32,155 nucleotides of DNA from Saccharibacillus kuerlensis DSM 22868 (GTDB lineage Bacteria; Bacillota; Bacilli; Paenibacillales; Paenibacillaceae): positions 1 through 32,155 of the forward strand of contig NZ_KB899313.1 of the NCBI RefSeq assembly GCF_000378145.1, given 5' to 3'. Within the stretch, counting starts at the first letter, position 1. Every line of letters starts with the position of its first letter. The position numbers and the translations under genes were made by a program. A model generated the notes under the pieces. That model saw only the letters and a program-made list of their open reading frames with translations, did no database searches and was not told where the DNA came from. Below, one piece after another: positions 22,836-31,434 of this stretch.

Positions 22836-23795
22836 ATGTACAAAAAAATGTTAGTTTCTTTGTCTGCGGTACTTGCTTTTACCGCAGCAGGAGCAGTAGT
22901 AGCACCTAATGAAAGTGCGCGCACTGCGTCCGCAGCTGTTCAAGAAGGTGAATCCACTCACGAGACAATCTCTGGGAATACGGGAAGCTCCTTGTTGGTA
23001 GAAGGAGATATTGCATTCGAATATCCAGGTTCTAATGGAGTTACGCTGCGTGGATCCGTTCGTCTGCCTGACTCTTACCAAGAGGGACAAACCTACCCGG
23101 TTGTCATTTTGTCGCACGGCGTATTCGGCGACCGCAACCAGCAGGGAATGTTCACTTCGATGACTGACGCTTTGAAGCAAAAAGGCTTTGTCACTGTACG
23201 TTTTGATTTCAATGGATACGGTGAGAGCGGCGGCACGCTGATCAATAACTCGATCAAATCGGAAAAAGAAGATCTTCATGCAATCATCGACTATGTAAAA
23301 ACGTTGAGTTATGTGGATCAAAGCCGCATTAACCTGGTTGGTTACAGCATGGGCGGCGCGGCAACCAGCCTGGTAGCCGGAGAAAGACCGAATGATATTC
23401 ACAGCATTGCTCTGTGGGCGCCGGCAGCGATTCTTGTTGATGATGCGGAAAGAGGCGACTTTTTCGGTACAAAGGTTGACGTCAACAATCTTCCGGATGA
23501 AGTTTCGGTCTTCGGCGGAATGTTCACATTCGGCAAAAAATGGTTTGAAGATGCAATCGGATTGGACATCTACGGTATTGCATCGCAGTACACAGGATCT
23601 GCCTTTATCGTTCATGGCGAAAAAGACGCTGTCGTTCCAATGAGCTACTCGGAAAGATACCAAGAAGTGTACAGCAAAAACACCAAGCTGGTATCGGTTA
23701 AAGACGGCGAGCATGTACTCAGCGGCAAACCGCTGGAACAAGCGATCAAGCGTACGGTGAATTTCTTGAACAATCAAAACAACCGTCAGAACTAA
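22836..23795 (+). CDS. Exported alpha/beta hydrolase (esterase-like)
   Basis: 319 residues. Signal peptide: MYKKMLVSLSAVLAFTAAGA with a likely cleavage after ARTASA (about 34). Catalytic triad: S171 in GYSMGG, D264 in HGEKDAVVP and H293 in DGEHVLSG. SHGVFGDRNQQG supplies the oxyanion stretch. It resembles secreted feruloyl/cinnamoyl-esterase-like or acylamino-peptidase-like hydrolases; substrate not readable. ATG 22836 has AGGGGGAAAG upstream. A C(TTCG)G-loop terminator follows. The AraC gene upstream may regulate it. Confidence 0.83.
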   Translation: MYKKMLVSLSAVLAFTAAGAVVAPNESARTASAAVQEGESTHETISGNTGSSLLVEGDIAFEYPGSNGVTLRGSVRLPDSYQEGQTYPVVILSHGVFGDRNQQGMFTSMTDALKQKGFVTVRFDFNGYGESGGTLINNSIKSEKEDLHAIIDYVKTLSYVDQSRINLVGYSMGGAATSLVAGERPNDIHSIALWAPAAILVDDAERGDFFGTKVDVNNLPDEVSVFGGMFTFGKKWFEDAIGLDIYGIASQYTGSAFIVHGEKDAVVPMSYSERYQEVYSKNTKLVSVKDGEHVLSGKPLEQAIKRTVNFLNNQNNRQN

Positions 23796-23841
23796 TTTGA
23801 ATGTCTCCGGCTCAGCCGGAAAATTCCGCGCCCCCGCGCGC

Positions 23842-23870
23842 AAGGCCGCTCTTCGGAGCGGTCTTTTTTT
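23842..23870 (+). terminator. Terminator with TTCG tetraloop after the exported hydrolase gene
   Basis: GGCCGCTC (23844-23851), loop TTCG, GAGCGGTC (23856-23863), then seven T. The stem closes on a C(UUCG)G tetraloop, a particularly stable form. Confidence 0.93.
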
Positions 23871-24112
23871 GTGTAGTTTGGAAGACGGTTTTGAGCGTTC
23901 AGACGTTTATTAGAGGAGATGGATTTTTGACCTTTTTGCTGCAAAGACGAAATGCCTATTATGCTGAAATAAGGAATCGCAGCTGTTCAAGGGTAATAGA
24001 AAAGATAGGATGCAGTAAGGAATAAATACGAGTCGACTCGGGTCCGGATTAAAATCCATGATGCGTTAGGCTATGTATACAAACGGAAATCAAGAATGGT
24101 TAGGAGAAGTTT

Positions 24113-25093
24113 ATGAATAACGAGCAGCTTACAGATTTATTGAATCGATACGACCTAAATCAACCGAAGCCGATTTTTTTGCGGCATAACGAGAACCGAA
24201 CATATCGGGTGCAGGAAAAAAGCGGCAGGAATTATCTGCTGCGCATCCACGATCCTTTTGTACCGGAAATGCAAGGTCCTCAGCACCGTTATGAAGGAAT
24301 CGTCGCGGAATTGGCTATGCTGGAGCAGTGGGGCCAGTGGAGAGATCGGGACGTGCAGGTTCCTATACGCAGCCGGGAGGGCGAACTGGTCACTGTATTC
24401 GAGATGGGCGGCCGGAAGCTCAATGCTTCACTGCTCACCTGGCTGGATGGACGCGATCTGGTCAAGAACGATCTGCCGAATATCGAAATTATCCGCAAAC
24501 TGGGCGAACAGCTTGCGGAGCTGCATGCTTTTTTCCGGCAGTACGAGCCTCTGGGCATCGAAGCGCGGCCGCATCAAGGGAGAGCTTATAACGACAAGAT
24601 GGCTGGCGTGATTCGTTCCGGAGTAGAGAAAGGACTGTTCACGGCGGCGGACGCAGATACGGTGGAAGAAACGCTGCGTCTGGTGAATGAACGGCTGAAG
24701 GACCGCGGCGGTGAAGACGGTATGGACCTAATCCATGGCGATATCGGTCTTGGCAATACGATTCTCACGTCGGATGGCGACATCAGGTTGATCGACTTTG
24801 GCTTCTATGGCAGAGGCTATACGCTGACCGATACGGCGATGGCGCTTATGGTGCTGCCGGCAGACAAACGCGAGATTTTCTTGAAAGCGTATTACGGAGA
24901 ACAAGGCTGGACGGATGAACATCTACGCGAGATCGACGGGTTTATGCTGGCGGCAATTATCGGCTATTATGTCTTTCAATTTGGCAATGAGCAGATGCAC
25001 GATTGGATGCGGGAGAAGATGCCGATTCTGTGCTCGGAATACTGCCGGCCGTTTTTGGCGGGAGAGCCGATGCTGGAGCGAATCGGGTTCTAA
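24113..25093 (+). CDS. APH-fold phosphotransferase (aminoglycoside/choline kinase family)
   Basis: 326 residues, kinase-like fold of the APH/choline-kinase/homoserine-kinase superfamily. Signposts: NENRTYRV and NYLLRIHDP (ATP-binding lobe with the lysine position taken by arginine), catalytic HGDIGLGN (H208, D210) and metal-binding IDFGFYGRGY (D228). Members with this layout phosphorylate small hydroxyl compounds such as homoserine, choline or aminoglycosides; a resistance role cannot be claimed. The loss of the usual Lys in the N-lobe (LLRIHDP) is also found in homoserine-kinase-II-like members. ATG 24113 with AGGAGAAG upstream. Confidence 0.82.
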   Translation: MNNEQLTDLLNRYDLNQPKPIFLRHNENRTYRVQEKSGRNYLLRIHDPFVPEMQGPQHRYEGIVAELAMLEQWGQWRDRDVQVPIRSREGELVTVFEMGGRKLNASLLTWLDGRDLVKNDLPNIEIIRKLGEQLAELHAFFRQYEPLGIEARPHQGRAYNDKMAGVIRSGVEKGLFTAADADTVEETLRLVNERLKDRGGEDGMDLIHGDIGLGNTILTSDGDIRLIDFGFYGRGYTLTDTAMALMVLPADKREIFLKAYYGEQGWTDEHLREIDGFMLAAIIGYYVFQFGNEQMHDWMREKMPILCSEYCRPFLAGEPMLERIGF

Positions 25094-25283
25094 GTCGCTG
25101 CGCTTGGCGGAGCATCAAAGAGCATGGAAGAACACGGCGGAGCATGAAAGAATCTTTGATCCGCTGATTGTGAAGCGTAAGGTAGAAGATAGAGAAGAGG
25201 TTGTGCTGGGGACAGATCGCAGAACGACCGTGGAATGCTTGTCGTAAAGCCGGAATAAAATGCGTGAAAAGGGGGGGGATACG

Positions 25284-25886
25284 ATGAAAAATGCTTCGCT
25301 GTGGGCCGCAGGTGCGGTACTGGCCGCTGCAGCCGTCCGCTACCGTGCCTGGCCGCAGAAAGATCCGATAAGCGGCGGCGATATTCCGGAGTCGTACATG
25401 ATTCCGGGCTCAAACCGTATTGATTATCAAGGCCGGAGGGACTGCGCCGCTTTCTCGAGCGCCTACGTGCTGCGGCATCTGGGTATGGAAGCGGACGGCA
25501 GCGAGCTGTATAAGAGCTACCCCCGCAAGCTGCTGGACGGTACGGTCGACCCAAAAGGAATTCTTGTCCTATTCCGTCAACTCGGTTACGAAGCCTCTTT
25601 TTATCAGGGAGATGCAGAGACGTTGAAAAGGCAGATCGGCCGCGGAGTGCCGGTTATTTTGTTTATCAAAACCATTCCGAACAAACGACATTTGCATTTT
25701 GTACCGGTTGTCGGCTACGATCGGGAAAATTTCTATCTGGCGGAGTCGCTTGAACATAAGGCTAACGACGACGGACCGAACCATAATCGAAAGCTGCCGA
25801 TCGCCGAACTGGAGTCGATCTGGCGGACGAATCTGCTGTACAGACAGTCTTATATTGTTGTTCATGCACAGGATCGCTCTGATTGA
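25284..25886 (+). CDS. Membrane-anchored C39-like papain-fold protein
   Basis: 200 residues. A hydrophobic N-terminus (LWAAGAVLAAAAV, about 6-18) is a signal peptide or anchor. The domain follows the C39 peptidase-like pattern: C54 in RRDCAAFSSAYVLRHLG, then GVPVILFIKT and H138 in HLHFVPVVGYDRENFYLAES. The Cys-His pair suggests a real hydrolase, though the oxyanion Gln is not obvious. Homologues act as bacteriocin-leader or cell-wall-linked peptidases, or are of unknown function. ATG 25284 is preferred over 25260 because the G-rich Shine-Dalgarno (25271-25278) lies just before it. Confidence 0.7.
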   Translation: MKNASLWAAGAVLAAAAVRYRAWPQKDPISGGDIPESYMIPGSNRIDYQGRRDCAAFSSAYVLRHLGMEADGSELYKSYPRKLLDGTVDPKGILVLFRQLGYEASFYQGDAETLKRQIGRGVPVILFIKTIPNKRHLHFVPVVGYDRENFYLAESLEHKANDDGPNHNRKLPIAELESIWRTNLLYRQSYIVVHAQDRSD

Positions 25887-25921
25887 GCATCCACATTGAA
25901 CCGTCATGTTGAATCGAATAA

Positions 25922-26065
25922 TCGTATAAGGCAGCTATTTTTCAAGCAAAAGAGTTTTATATAAGCGGCATTTACGAGACGTATAACGGCTGGATTCTGA
26001 ATTACGATCGTCCGCAGATCGACAGGGTATTCACAAGCTCTGCACCACATGAAAAAGAAAACTGA
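25922..26065 (+). pseudogene. Possible small gene fragment
   Basis: A 48-codon open frame without a start codon reads KAAIFQAKEFYISGIYETY and NGWILNYDRPQIDRVF before a TGA. The text looks protein-like, but no family was recognised. The rest of 25887-26189 shows nothing clear. Confidence 0.25.
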
Positions 26066-26189
26066 CGAACAAACAAACGATTTATGCAGTGGGAACCTTC
26101 GTCGTTTTTTCGCGTACGCGTATTTTATCTCTGTGAAACGTTAAAGATAAGCGCTTTGACGGAACATGCGACCTAAGGGGGAGATTTCA

Positions 26190-26465
26190 ATGTTCATTCA
26201 GCAGCTCAAAGGTTTGTACGCCATGTTTTTAAGAGAGCCTCTATGGTATAAGGTGTTGATCGTGTCGGCGCTTGCGGCCGCAATTGTGTTCAGCAGCAGT
26301 ACGTTCAACGTGCATGTACAGGCTGGTGCAAAATTGGCCGCTGCGGTGTTCTTTGGCGCTTATGCCACACGTTTTCGTGGAAATCGATGGTTATTCATGA
26401 TTCTGATCGCCCTTATGATTTTGTGCGTGCTGCTTGCAGGAAAGATTTGGATTCAAGGTGAGTGA
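26190..26465 (+). CDS. Small membrane protein of unknown function
   Basis: 91 residues, three hydrophobic stretches: about 23-38, 47-60 and 66-86 (WLFMILIALMILCVLLAG). ATG 26190 follows AAGGGGGAG; the upstream in-frame ATG at 26166 would put that site within the gene. Gene-free stretches lie on both sides, so it is monocistronic. No family recognised. Confidence 0.6.
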   Translation: MFIQQLKGLYAMFLREPLWYKVLIVSALAAAIVFSSSTFNVHVQAGAKLAAAVFFGAYATRFRGNRWLFMILIALMILCVLLAGKIWIQGE

Positions 26466-26623
26466 AGTAGGAATCGCTTGAGGAAATATCGAAACAAGCG
26501 AGCGCATACGGACGATTTGCCGCATCGGTGATTCGGGACACGATATTTTAGCGTAATTTTGATCAGGGTATCTAATTTGGGAAAAAGCGGATCAAAGCCG
26601 TTTTTTTCAAAAAGGAGTGTACG

Positions 26624-27487
26624 ATGAAAAAAACATCGCTGTCGTTTGCCCTCAGAATTGTCTCGCTGCTGGTTGGAATCGTGGGCATCCTGCTCGTTCT
26701 TCGAAGTGCGGAATTAGGGCTGGCCCAGGCAGATTCGATTGCGAAAAATCGGGAAGGATACGGCTCTGGCACAAGGTACTGGCTGGTTCAGCAGAGCGGA
26801 ATCGCTGCATATCGTATACTCGGTGCTATCTTGGCCGGAGTAGGACTGTTCCAAGGTCTTAGGCCGTTGACTCAGTTGGAGCTGCAGAACATGCATCAGG
26901 GGATACATACAAATGCGGACACGGAAAACGATCTCTCCGGATCAAGCAAGACCACACCCGGTTCATCCGCATTGGTGAACGGGTTCGCAAACGAGTCGGT
27001 TCGGGGAAATCGGACTATTCAGAGAACCCGGACAGACACCGCTTCACGTCTTATTAAAAAAGCTTCACCGCAGAAGCTGTACTGGGCTTTTGTCGATCCC
27101 GACGTCCTGGTGCGCTGGCTTCCGCCTGCCGGAATGAGCGGCCGTATAGAGCGCTTCGAACCGCAGCCCGGCGGCTCTTATCGAATGGTACTGACTCATA
27201 AGGGGACTTCGGGATCATTCGAAGGCAAGTCGTCCTCCAATACGGATATTGTTGAAGGAAAATTCGTGGAATTGGTGCCCGGCGAGCGTATCGTGCAGGC
27301 GGTTGCGTTTGATTCCTCTGATCCCGCTTATGCCGGGGAGATGAAGTTGACCTGGAAATTCGAGGATGCCGGGGAAGGAACCCAAGTGACGGTGATCTGC
27401 GAGCACGTACCTGGCGGAATCGGACGAAGCGAGCATGAAGGGGCATTGGCTTCGACGCTTGCCAATTTGGAGCGGGTTGTCGGCTGA
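26624..27487 (+). CDS. Two-TM protein fused to an AHSA1/SRPBCC domain
   Basis: 287 residues. N-terminal membrane part with two spans (about 8-27 and 59-79). A polar linker (about 85-140, Asn/Ser/Thr-rich) follows, then an AHSA1-type START-like domain (about 140-287): LIKKASPQKLYWAFVDPDVLVRWLPP, GGSYRMVLTH, the FVELVPGERIVQAV turn and MKLTWKFEDAGEGTQVTVICEHVP. Free-standing AHSA1 domains of about 150 residues are cytoplasmic ligand-binding proteins and often have their own start; here the linker and domain share one open frame with the TM part. Fusion is unusual. ATG 26624 with AAAAAGGAG upstream. Confidence 0.7.
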   Translation: MKKTSLSFALRIVSLLVGIVGILLVLRSAELGLAQADSIAKNREGYGSGTRYWLVQQSGIAAYRILGAILAGVGLFQGLRPLTQLELQNMHQGIHTNADTENDLSGSSKTTPGSSALVNGFANESVRGNRTIQRTRTDTASRLIKKASPQKLYWAFVDPDVLVRWLPPAGMSGRIERFEPQPGGSYRMVLTHKGTSGSFEGKSSSNTDIVEGKFVELVPGERIVQAVAFDSSDPAYAGEMKLTWKFEDAGEGTQVTVICEHVPGGIGRSEHEGALASTLANLERVVG

Positions 27488-27613
27488 GGTGAGATAGTAA
27501 TTGGAAGTATATTCTACTGGGTGTCGGTCTAAACCGGGCTCTTAAACCAGCGGGTCGAGAGTAGAAGGCACATTCGAAAGAGAATCTTTTTCCATAAAAT
27601 TCATCTGGTATTA

Positions 27614-27709
27614 TGACATGTGAATCATGCATCCTGACATATGGATTGAGTTCATCGTTCTCCTATAATAAGGATATGAAGCTTTAACAAAAGACTTGTA
27701 TGGTGACAT
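27614..27709 (+). promoter_or_regulatory. Regulatory region of the alpha-galactosidase gene: phased TGACAT repeats and a TATAAT box
   Basis: TGACAT occurs at 27614-27619 and 27635-27640 (21 bp apart, two helical turns) and again at 27704-27709. A perfect TATAAT (27664-27669) follows but has no -35 at 17 bp, as expected for an activator-dependent promoter. Two half-sites 21 bp apart just upstream of the -10 region fit an AraC-type activator. The regulator is not identified. Confidence 0.45.
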
Positions 27710-27736
27710 GAACCCACTCGAAACGGAGGATTTCTT

Positions 27737-29944
27737 TTGCCTATTTTCCACGATTCCAAAACTCAAACGTTCCACCTGCAATCGGCTGCGTCCAGCTATA
27801 TCATCCAGCTTGTGGAATCTGCTCATCCCGCTCATCTATACTGGGGACCGAAGCTGTCTCAGGAACTCTTCGATAAACGAATTCATTCGATCGAGCGCGC
27901 TTCGTTCAGTCCTAACTTAAGCCCGGAAGCCATGCACGTATCGCTCGACACGCTGCCGCAGGAATATCCGGCGTATGGCAGCGGCGATTTCCGCGAACCG
28001 GCATTCGAAGCTCGTTACGCCGATGGATCGACGGTCAGCAGATTGGCGTACAAACGCCATAAGATCATTTCCGGCAAGCCTGAGCTTGAAGGACTGCCTG
28101 CGACCTATGTGGAGAACGATGCTGAAGCGGACACACTGCAGATTCACCTGCGCGATGAGCTGACCGGTCTGCGCGCGGAGCTGAGCTATACGGTATTCCA
28201 TGAGATCGATGCCATCACCCGTTCGGTTCGCTTCATCAACGAAGGCCAGGACGTGATTGCGTTGGGCCGCGCACTCAGTGCCAGTGTCGACTTCAACCAC
28301 AGCGAGTTCGACATGCTGCAGCTCTCCGGTTCCTGGATTCGTGAACGTCATATTCACAGACGCGAGCTGGTACCGGGCATCCAACGGATCGACAGCAAGC
28401 GCGGAGCAAGCAGCCACAGCCAGAATCCGTTTATCGCTCTGCTTGAGAGGAATGCGGGCGAAGATCACGGTGAAGTCTACGGCTTCAGTCTGGTGTACAG
28501 CGGCAGCTTCCTTGGACAAGCGGAAGTGGAACCGTTCGGAACGACCCGGGTACAGCTCGGTCTGCAGCCGTTTGATTTTGAATGGAGACTGGAAGCCGGC
28601 GAACATTTCCAGACGCCGGAAGCGGTCATGGTGCGTTCGTCAGAAGGTCTTGGTGGGATGTCGCGTACGTATCACAAGCTGTATCGTACCCGTCTGATTC
28701 GCGGGCAGTTCCGTGACAAAGCTCGTCCGGTACTCGTTAACAACTGGGAAGCGACGTATTTTGACTTCAATGCGGGCAAGATCAAAGAAATCGCTGCAGC
28801 TGGCCAAGAACTTGGCATTGAGCTGTTCGTACTCGACGACGGTTGGTTCGGCAAACGCGACGATGACAAAACTTCGCTCGGAGACTGGTTCGAAGACAAG
28901 CGCAAGCTGCCGGAAGGTCTGGCTCAGCTGGTCAACGAGATTACGGAAACAGGCATGCAGTTCGGTCTCTGGTTCGAGCCGGAGATGGTCTCGCCGGACA
29001 GTGAACTCTACCGCGCTCATCCCGACTGGTGCCTGCATGTGCCGAATCGCAGCCGTACGGAAGCTCGCCGTCAGCTGATTCTGGATTTGTCGCGTGCGGA
29101 CGTCTGCGATTACATCGTCGATTCCGTCTCAAAAGTGCTGGAATCCGCGCCGATCACCTACGTCAAATGGGATATGAACCGCAACATGACGGAGATCGGA
29201 TCGGAACTGTTGGGATCGGAACGCCAGCGCGAAACGGCGCACCGTTACATGCTGGGTCTGTACAGCGTATTGGAACGCATCGTAACGCGCTTCCCGCATG
29301 TGCTGTTCGAGAGCTGTTCGGGCGGCGGCGGACGTTTCGATCCGGGCATGCTTCATTACATGCCGCAAACCTGGACAAGCGATGACAGCGACGCGGTGGA
29401 ACGTCTCAAGATCCAGTACGGCACCAGCATGGTGTACCCGGCGAGCAGTATGGGCGCACACGTGTCGGCTGTGCCGAACCATCAGGTGGGACGCATGACG
29501 CCGCTGGAGATGCGCGGACATGTGGCGATGAGCGGCAACTTCGGCTATGAGCTGGATCTGACCAAATTCACCGAAGAAGAGAAGACGGAAGTCAAAGCGC
29601 AGGTCCAGCAGTACAAGGAGCTGCGTGACCTGATCCAATTCGGTGAATTCTACCGTATCAAGAGCCCGTTCGAAGGCAACGATACGGCTTGGACTTACGT
29701 ATCCGAAGACCGTTCGCAGGCGTTCGCCGCCTACTTCCAGGTGCTGAGCGAGCCTTATGCGCCGCTGCGCCGCCTGAAGCTGAAAGGTCTCGATCCGAAC
29801 AAGCGGTACACCGTGGAAGGCCGTGTGGGCGTAGGTGAGAGCGGTGCGGTATACGGAGGCGACGAGCTGATGTATATGGGATTATCGCTGCCGATGCTGC
29901 ATGGAGATTTCCAGAGCGTGCTGTATGTGATTAAGGAAGCTTAA
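27737..29944 (+). CDS. Alpha-galactosidase, GH36 family
   Basis: 735 residues, full length for bacterial GH36 (Geobacillus AgaA/AgaB, RafA type). It releases galactose from raffinose, melibiose and related oligosaccharides, cytoplasmically; no signal peptide. Nucleophile D479 in YVKWDMNR and acid/base D549 in WTSDDSD agree in spacing with the family's 478/548 pair. Other signposts are FVLDDGWFGKRDDD, QFGLWFEPEMV, and SCSGGGGRFD with the substrate cysteine. The N-terminal beta-supersandwich and C-terminal beta domain are present. The TTG start at 27737 follows CGGAGGA (27724-27730). No raffinose transporter is adjacent, so uptake genes must lie elsewhere. A terminator follows. Confidence 0.94.
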   Translation: MPIFHDSKTQTFHLQSAASSYIIQLVESAHPAHLYWGPKLSQELFDKRIHSIERASFSPNLSPEAMHVSLDTLPQEYPAYGSGDFREPAFEARYADGSTVSRLAYKRHKIISGKPELEGLPATYVENDAEADTLQIHLRDELTGLRAELSYTVFHEIDAITRSVRFINEGQDVIALGRALSASVDFNHSEFDMLQLSGSWIRERHIHRRELVPGIQRIDSKRGASSHSQNPFIALLERNAGEDHGEVYGFSLVYSGSFLGQAEVEPFGTTRVQLGLQPFDFEWRLEAGEHFQTPEAVMVRSSEGLGGMSRTYHKLYRTRLIRGQFRDKARPVLVNNWEATYFDFNAGKIKEIAAAGQELGIELFVLDDGWFGKRDDDKTSLGDWFEDKRKLPEGLAQLVNEITETGMQFGLWFEPEMVSPDSELYRAHPDWCLHVPNRSRTEARRQLILDLSRADVCDYIVDSVSKVLESAPITYVKWDMNRNMTEIGSELLGSERQRETAHRYMLGLYSVLERIVTRFPHVLFESCSGGGGRFDPGMLHYMPQTWTSDDSDAVERLKIQYGTSMVYPASSMGAHVSAVPNHQVGRMTPLEMRGHVAMSGNFGYELDLTKFTEEEKTEVKAQVQQYKELRDLIQFGEFYRIKSPFEGNDTAWTYVSEDRSQAFAAYFQVLSEPYAPLRRLKLKGLDPNKRYTVEGRVGVGESGAVYGGDELMYMGLSLPMLHGDFQSVLYVIKEA

Positions 29945-29965
29945 GTGGTTGTTGAAGCGGTATGA

Positions 29966-30010
29966 ATATAAAAAGAGCCTTTGGTTTAAAACCATAGGCT
30001 CTTTTTATAT
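29966..30010. terminator. Bidirectional terminator after the alpha-galactosidase gene
   Basis: AAAAAGAGCCT pairs with AGGCTCTTTTT around an inner GGTTT/AAACC, flanked by ATAT on both sides. A-run before and T-run after allow action on both strands. Confidence 0.9.
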
Positions 30011-30303
30011 TCCAGAGGGAGGTTTTAGGTATATTCCGAACACTGTAGAAGCAAATTCAATCTGCTATCCTCTGCTGAATCCGCCGCTTTTCAGTAAGTG
30101 TACCTGATTACATCCGATTGTGACATGTACTTGAAAACAAAAAAATGAGGAAACCAACTTTTTAGCGGAATTTTTTGTTTATGAAGAAAAGGCGCTGCGA
30201 AGCTGCTCTTTCGGATCACTGATGCTGAATTCGGATGTTGAAGAACCGACAGTTCTTTGATTGAGTCTTCGTAAAACAAAAATTTTGAGCGAGGAGCCCT
30301 GCT
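30011..30303. other. Gene-less interval between terminator and small ORF; nothing recognised
   Basis: No frame with a ribosome binding site and no dyad with a T-run were seen. The last 20 bases supply the CGAGGAG site for the small ORF. Confidence 0.4.
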
Positions 30304-30477
30304 ATGCTGCTGAGGTGGATCGTGTCATTCTTCAATCCAATATCGGCAATGAATTTGCGGGCTTGGACGGGCATCCTATATGTTGCTTACGTTTTTCTGT
30401 TCATGCTGCCGCAGCTCGGAATGGTCTGGCTGTTCAGCACGCTGCGTGAAGAGAAACGGAGCAGGCACAGCCTTTGA
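30304..30477 (+). CDS. 57-residue membrane protein, unannotated-type small ORF
   Basis: ATG 30304 has CGAGGAG upstream at workable spacing. The product begins MLLRWIVSFFNPISAMNL, has a clear hydrophobic segment (about 22-44, WTGILYVAYVFLFMLPQLGMVWLF) and ends in a basic tail (REEKRSRHSL), so it is probably a single-pass membrane peptide with a cytoplasmic C-terminus. No family recognised. It is shorter than typical automatic cut-offs and stands alone. Confidence 0.5.
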   Translation: MLLRWIVSFFNPISAMNLRAWTGILYVAYVFLFMLPQLGMVWLFSTLREEKRSRHSL

Positions 30478-30534
30478 AAACTCTGTATGATTGGATCATT
30501 ACATAATATACGGGTATATGGAGGAGGGCGAGCA

Positions 30535-31302
30535 ATGAAAGAAGTAAAGGAGAGTTTTATGACGTCGTATACAGCGGTCATTTCCGACATTCATGGCAAT
30601 GCTCCTGCGCTGCAAGCGGTATTGGAAGATATTTCGAAACGCGGTATCGATCGCATTGTGAATCTCGGAGACAGCCTGTTCGGTCCAATCGATCCAATCG
30701 GAACCGTCGAACTGCTGATGGACGATTCTCGAATCGTTCACCTTATGGGCAATTGCGATGAGATTCTGTTGCAAGAACAGGTTGATTCCGCGACCTTCAC
30801 ATTCGTGAAGCCGAAGTTGACTTCAGCCATGCTGGAATGGATCGGCGCCTTCCCCAAGTTCCAGATTTTCGAAAATCTTTTTTTCTGTCATGGGACGCCT
30901 GAAGCCAATGATCGGTATCTGTTAGAGAAAGTGAGCGAAAAAGGAGTCGAAGCTAAAAGTCCGGAAGAATTGGAAAGCGAACTGGAGGCTTTTACTTATC
31001 CATATATATTTTGCGGCCACAGTCATGTTTTTCAAACGAAAACTTTGCCAAGCGGCAAAATGATCGTCAATGTTGGGAGTGTTGGGCTGCCGGCTTATAA
31101 CGACGAACTTCCTTTTCCTCACGTAATGGAATCCGGGTCTCCGCATGCCGATTACGCGATTGTTGGTCGGGAACCGGACGGGAGATGGAGTATTCAGCAT
31201 ATCGAAGCTGCTTACGATTCGGAAAGGGCTGCCGTACTGGCTGAGCGGAATGGCCGCCCTGATTACGCCTATGCTTTGAGAACGGGAAGGGCGCTTCTAT
31301 GA
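30535..31302 (+). CDS. Calcineurin-like phosphoesterase (YfcE/MJ0936 type)
   Basis: 255 residues. Metal motifs: D and H in VISDIHGN, GD in IVNLGDSLFGP, GN(C)DE in LMGNCDE (in place of GNHE, as in the YfcE group), CHG in FFCHGTPE, and GHSH in FCGHSHVF, followed by NVGSVGLP. It would hydrolyse phosphodiesters with two metals; substrate unknown. Two good starts exist in frame: ATG 30535 (GGAGGAGGG before it) and ATG 30559 (AAAGGAG before it, domain begins TSYTAVISDIHGN). I chose 30535 but the shorter form is equally plausible. Complete domain. It precedes arr by 130 bases. Confidence 0.88.
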   Translation: MKEVKESFMTSYTAVISDIHGNAPALQAVLEDISKRGIDRIVNLGDSLFGPIDPIGTVELLMDDSRIVHLMGNCDEILLQEQVDSATFTFVKPKLTSAMLEWIGAFPKFQIFENLFFCHGTPEANDRYLLEKVSEKGVEAKSPEELESELEAFTYPYIFCGHSHVFQTKTLPSGKMIVNVGSVGLPAYNDELPFPHVMESGSPHADYAIVGREPDGRWSIQHIEAAYDSERAAVLAERNGRPDYAYALRTGRALL

Positions 31303-31357
31303 TAAATACCCGTTTGCACGCCGGTATGATCTGCCGGGCGGAAGTGATCGACTAGAT

Positions 31358-31393
31358 TGGATAGTATATTTATTCCAATTCGGATACTATAAT
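31358..31393 (+). promoter_or_regulatory. Likely promoter of arr (-10 box)
   Basis: TATAAT (31388-31393) lies in the AT-rich leader 40 bases before the arr start. No clear -35 at standard spacing was found. The AT-rich character begins here, consistent with arr arriving with its own promoter. Confidence 0.4.
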
Positions 31394-31434
31394 GTTATTA
31401 TACAAATCTAAAAATATAAAAGAGGTGGATCAGT

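Noticed and set aside
22851-23843. 330-codon minus-strand frame opposite the exported hydrolase gene
   Set aside because: The plus-strand gene has a signal peptide and a complete catalytic triad; the antisense frame is a codon-usage shadow.
27917-28606. 229-codon minus-strand frame opposite the alpha-galactosidase gene
   Set aside because: Lies wholly within an intact GH36 gene and has no ribosome binding site.
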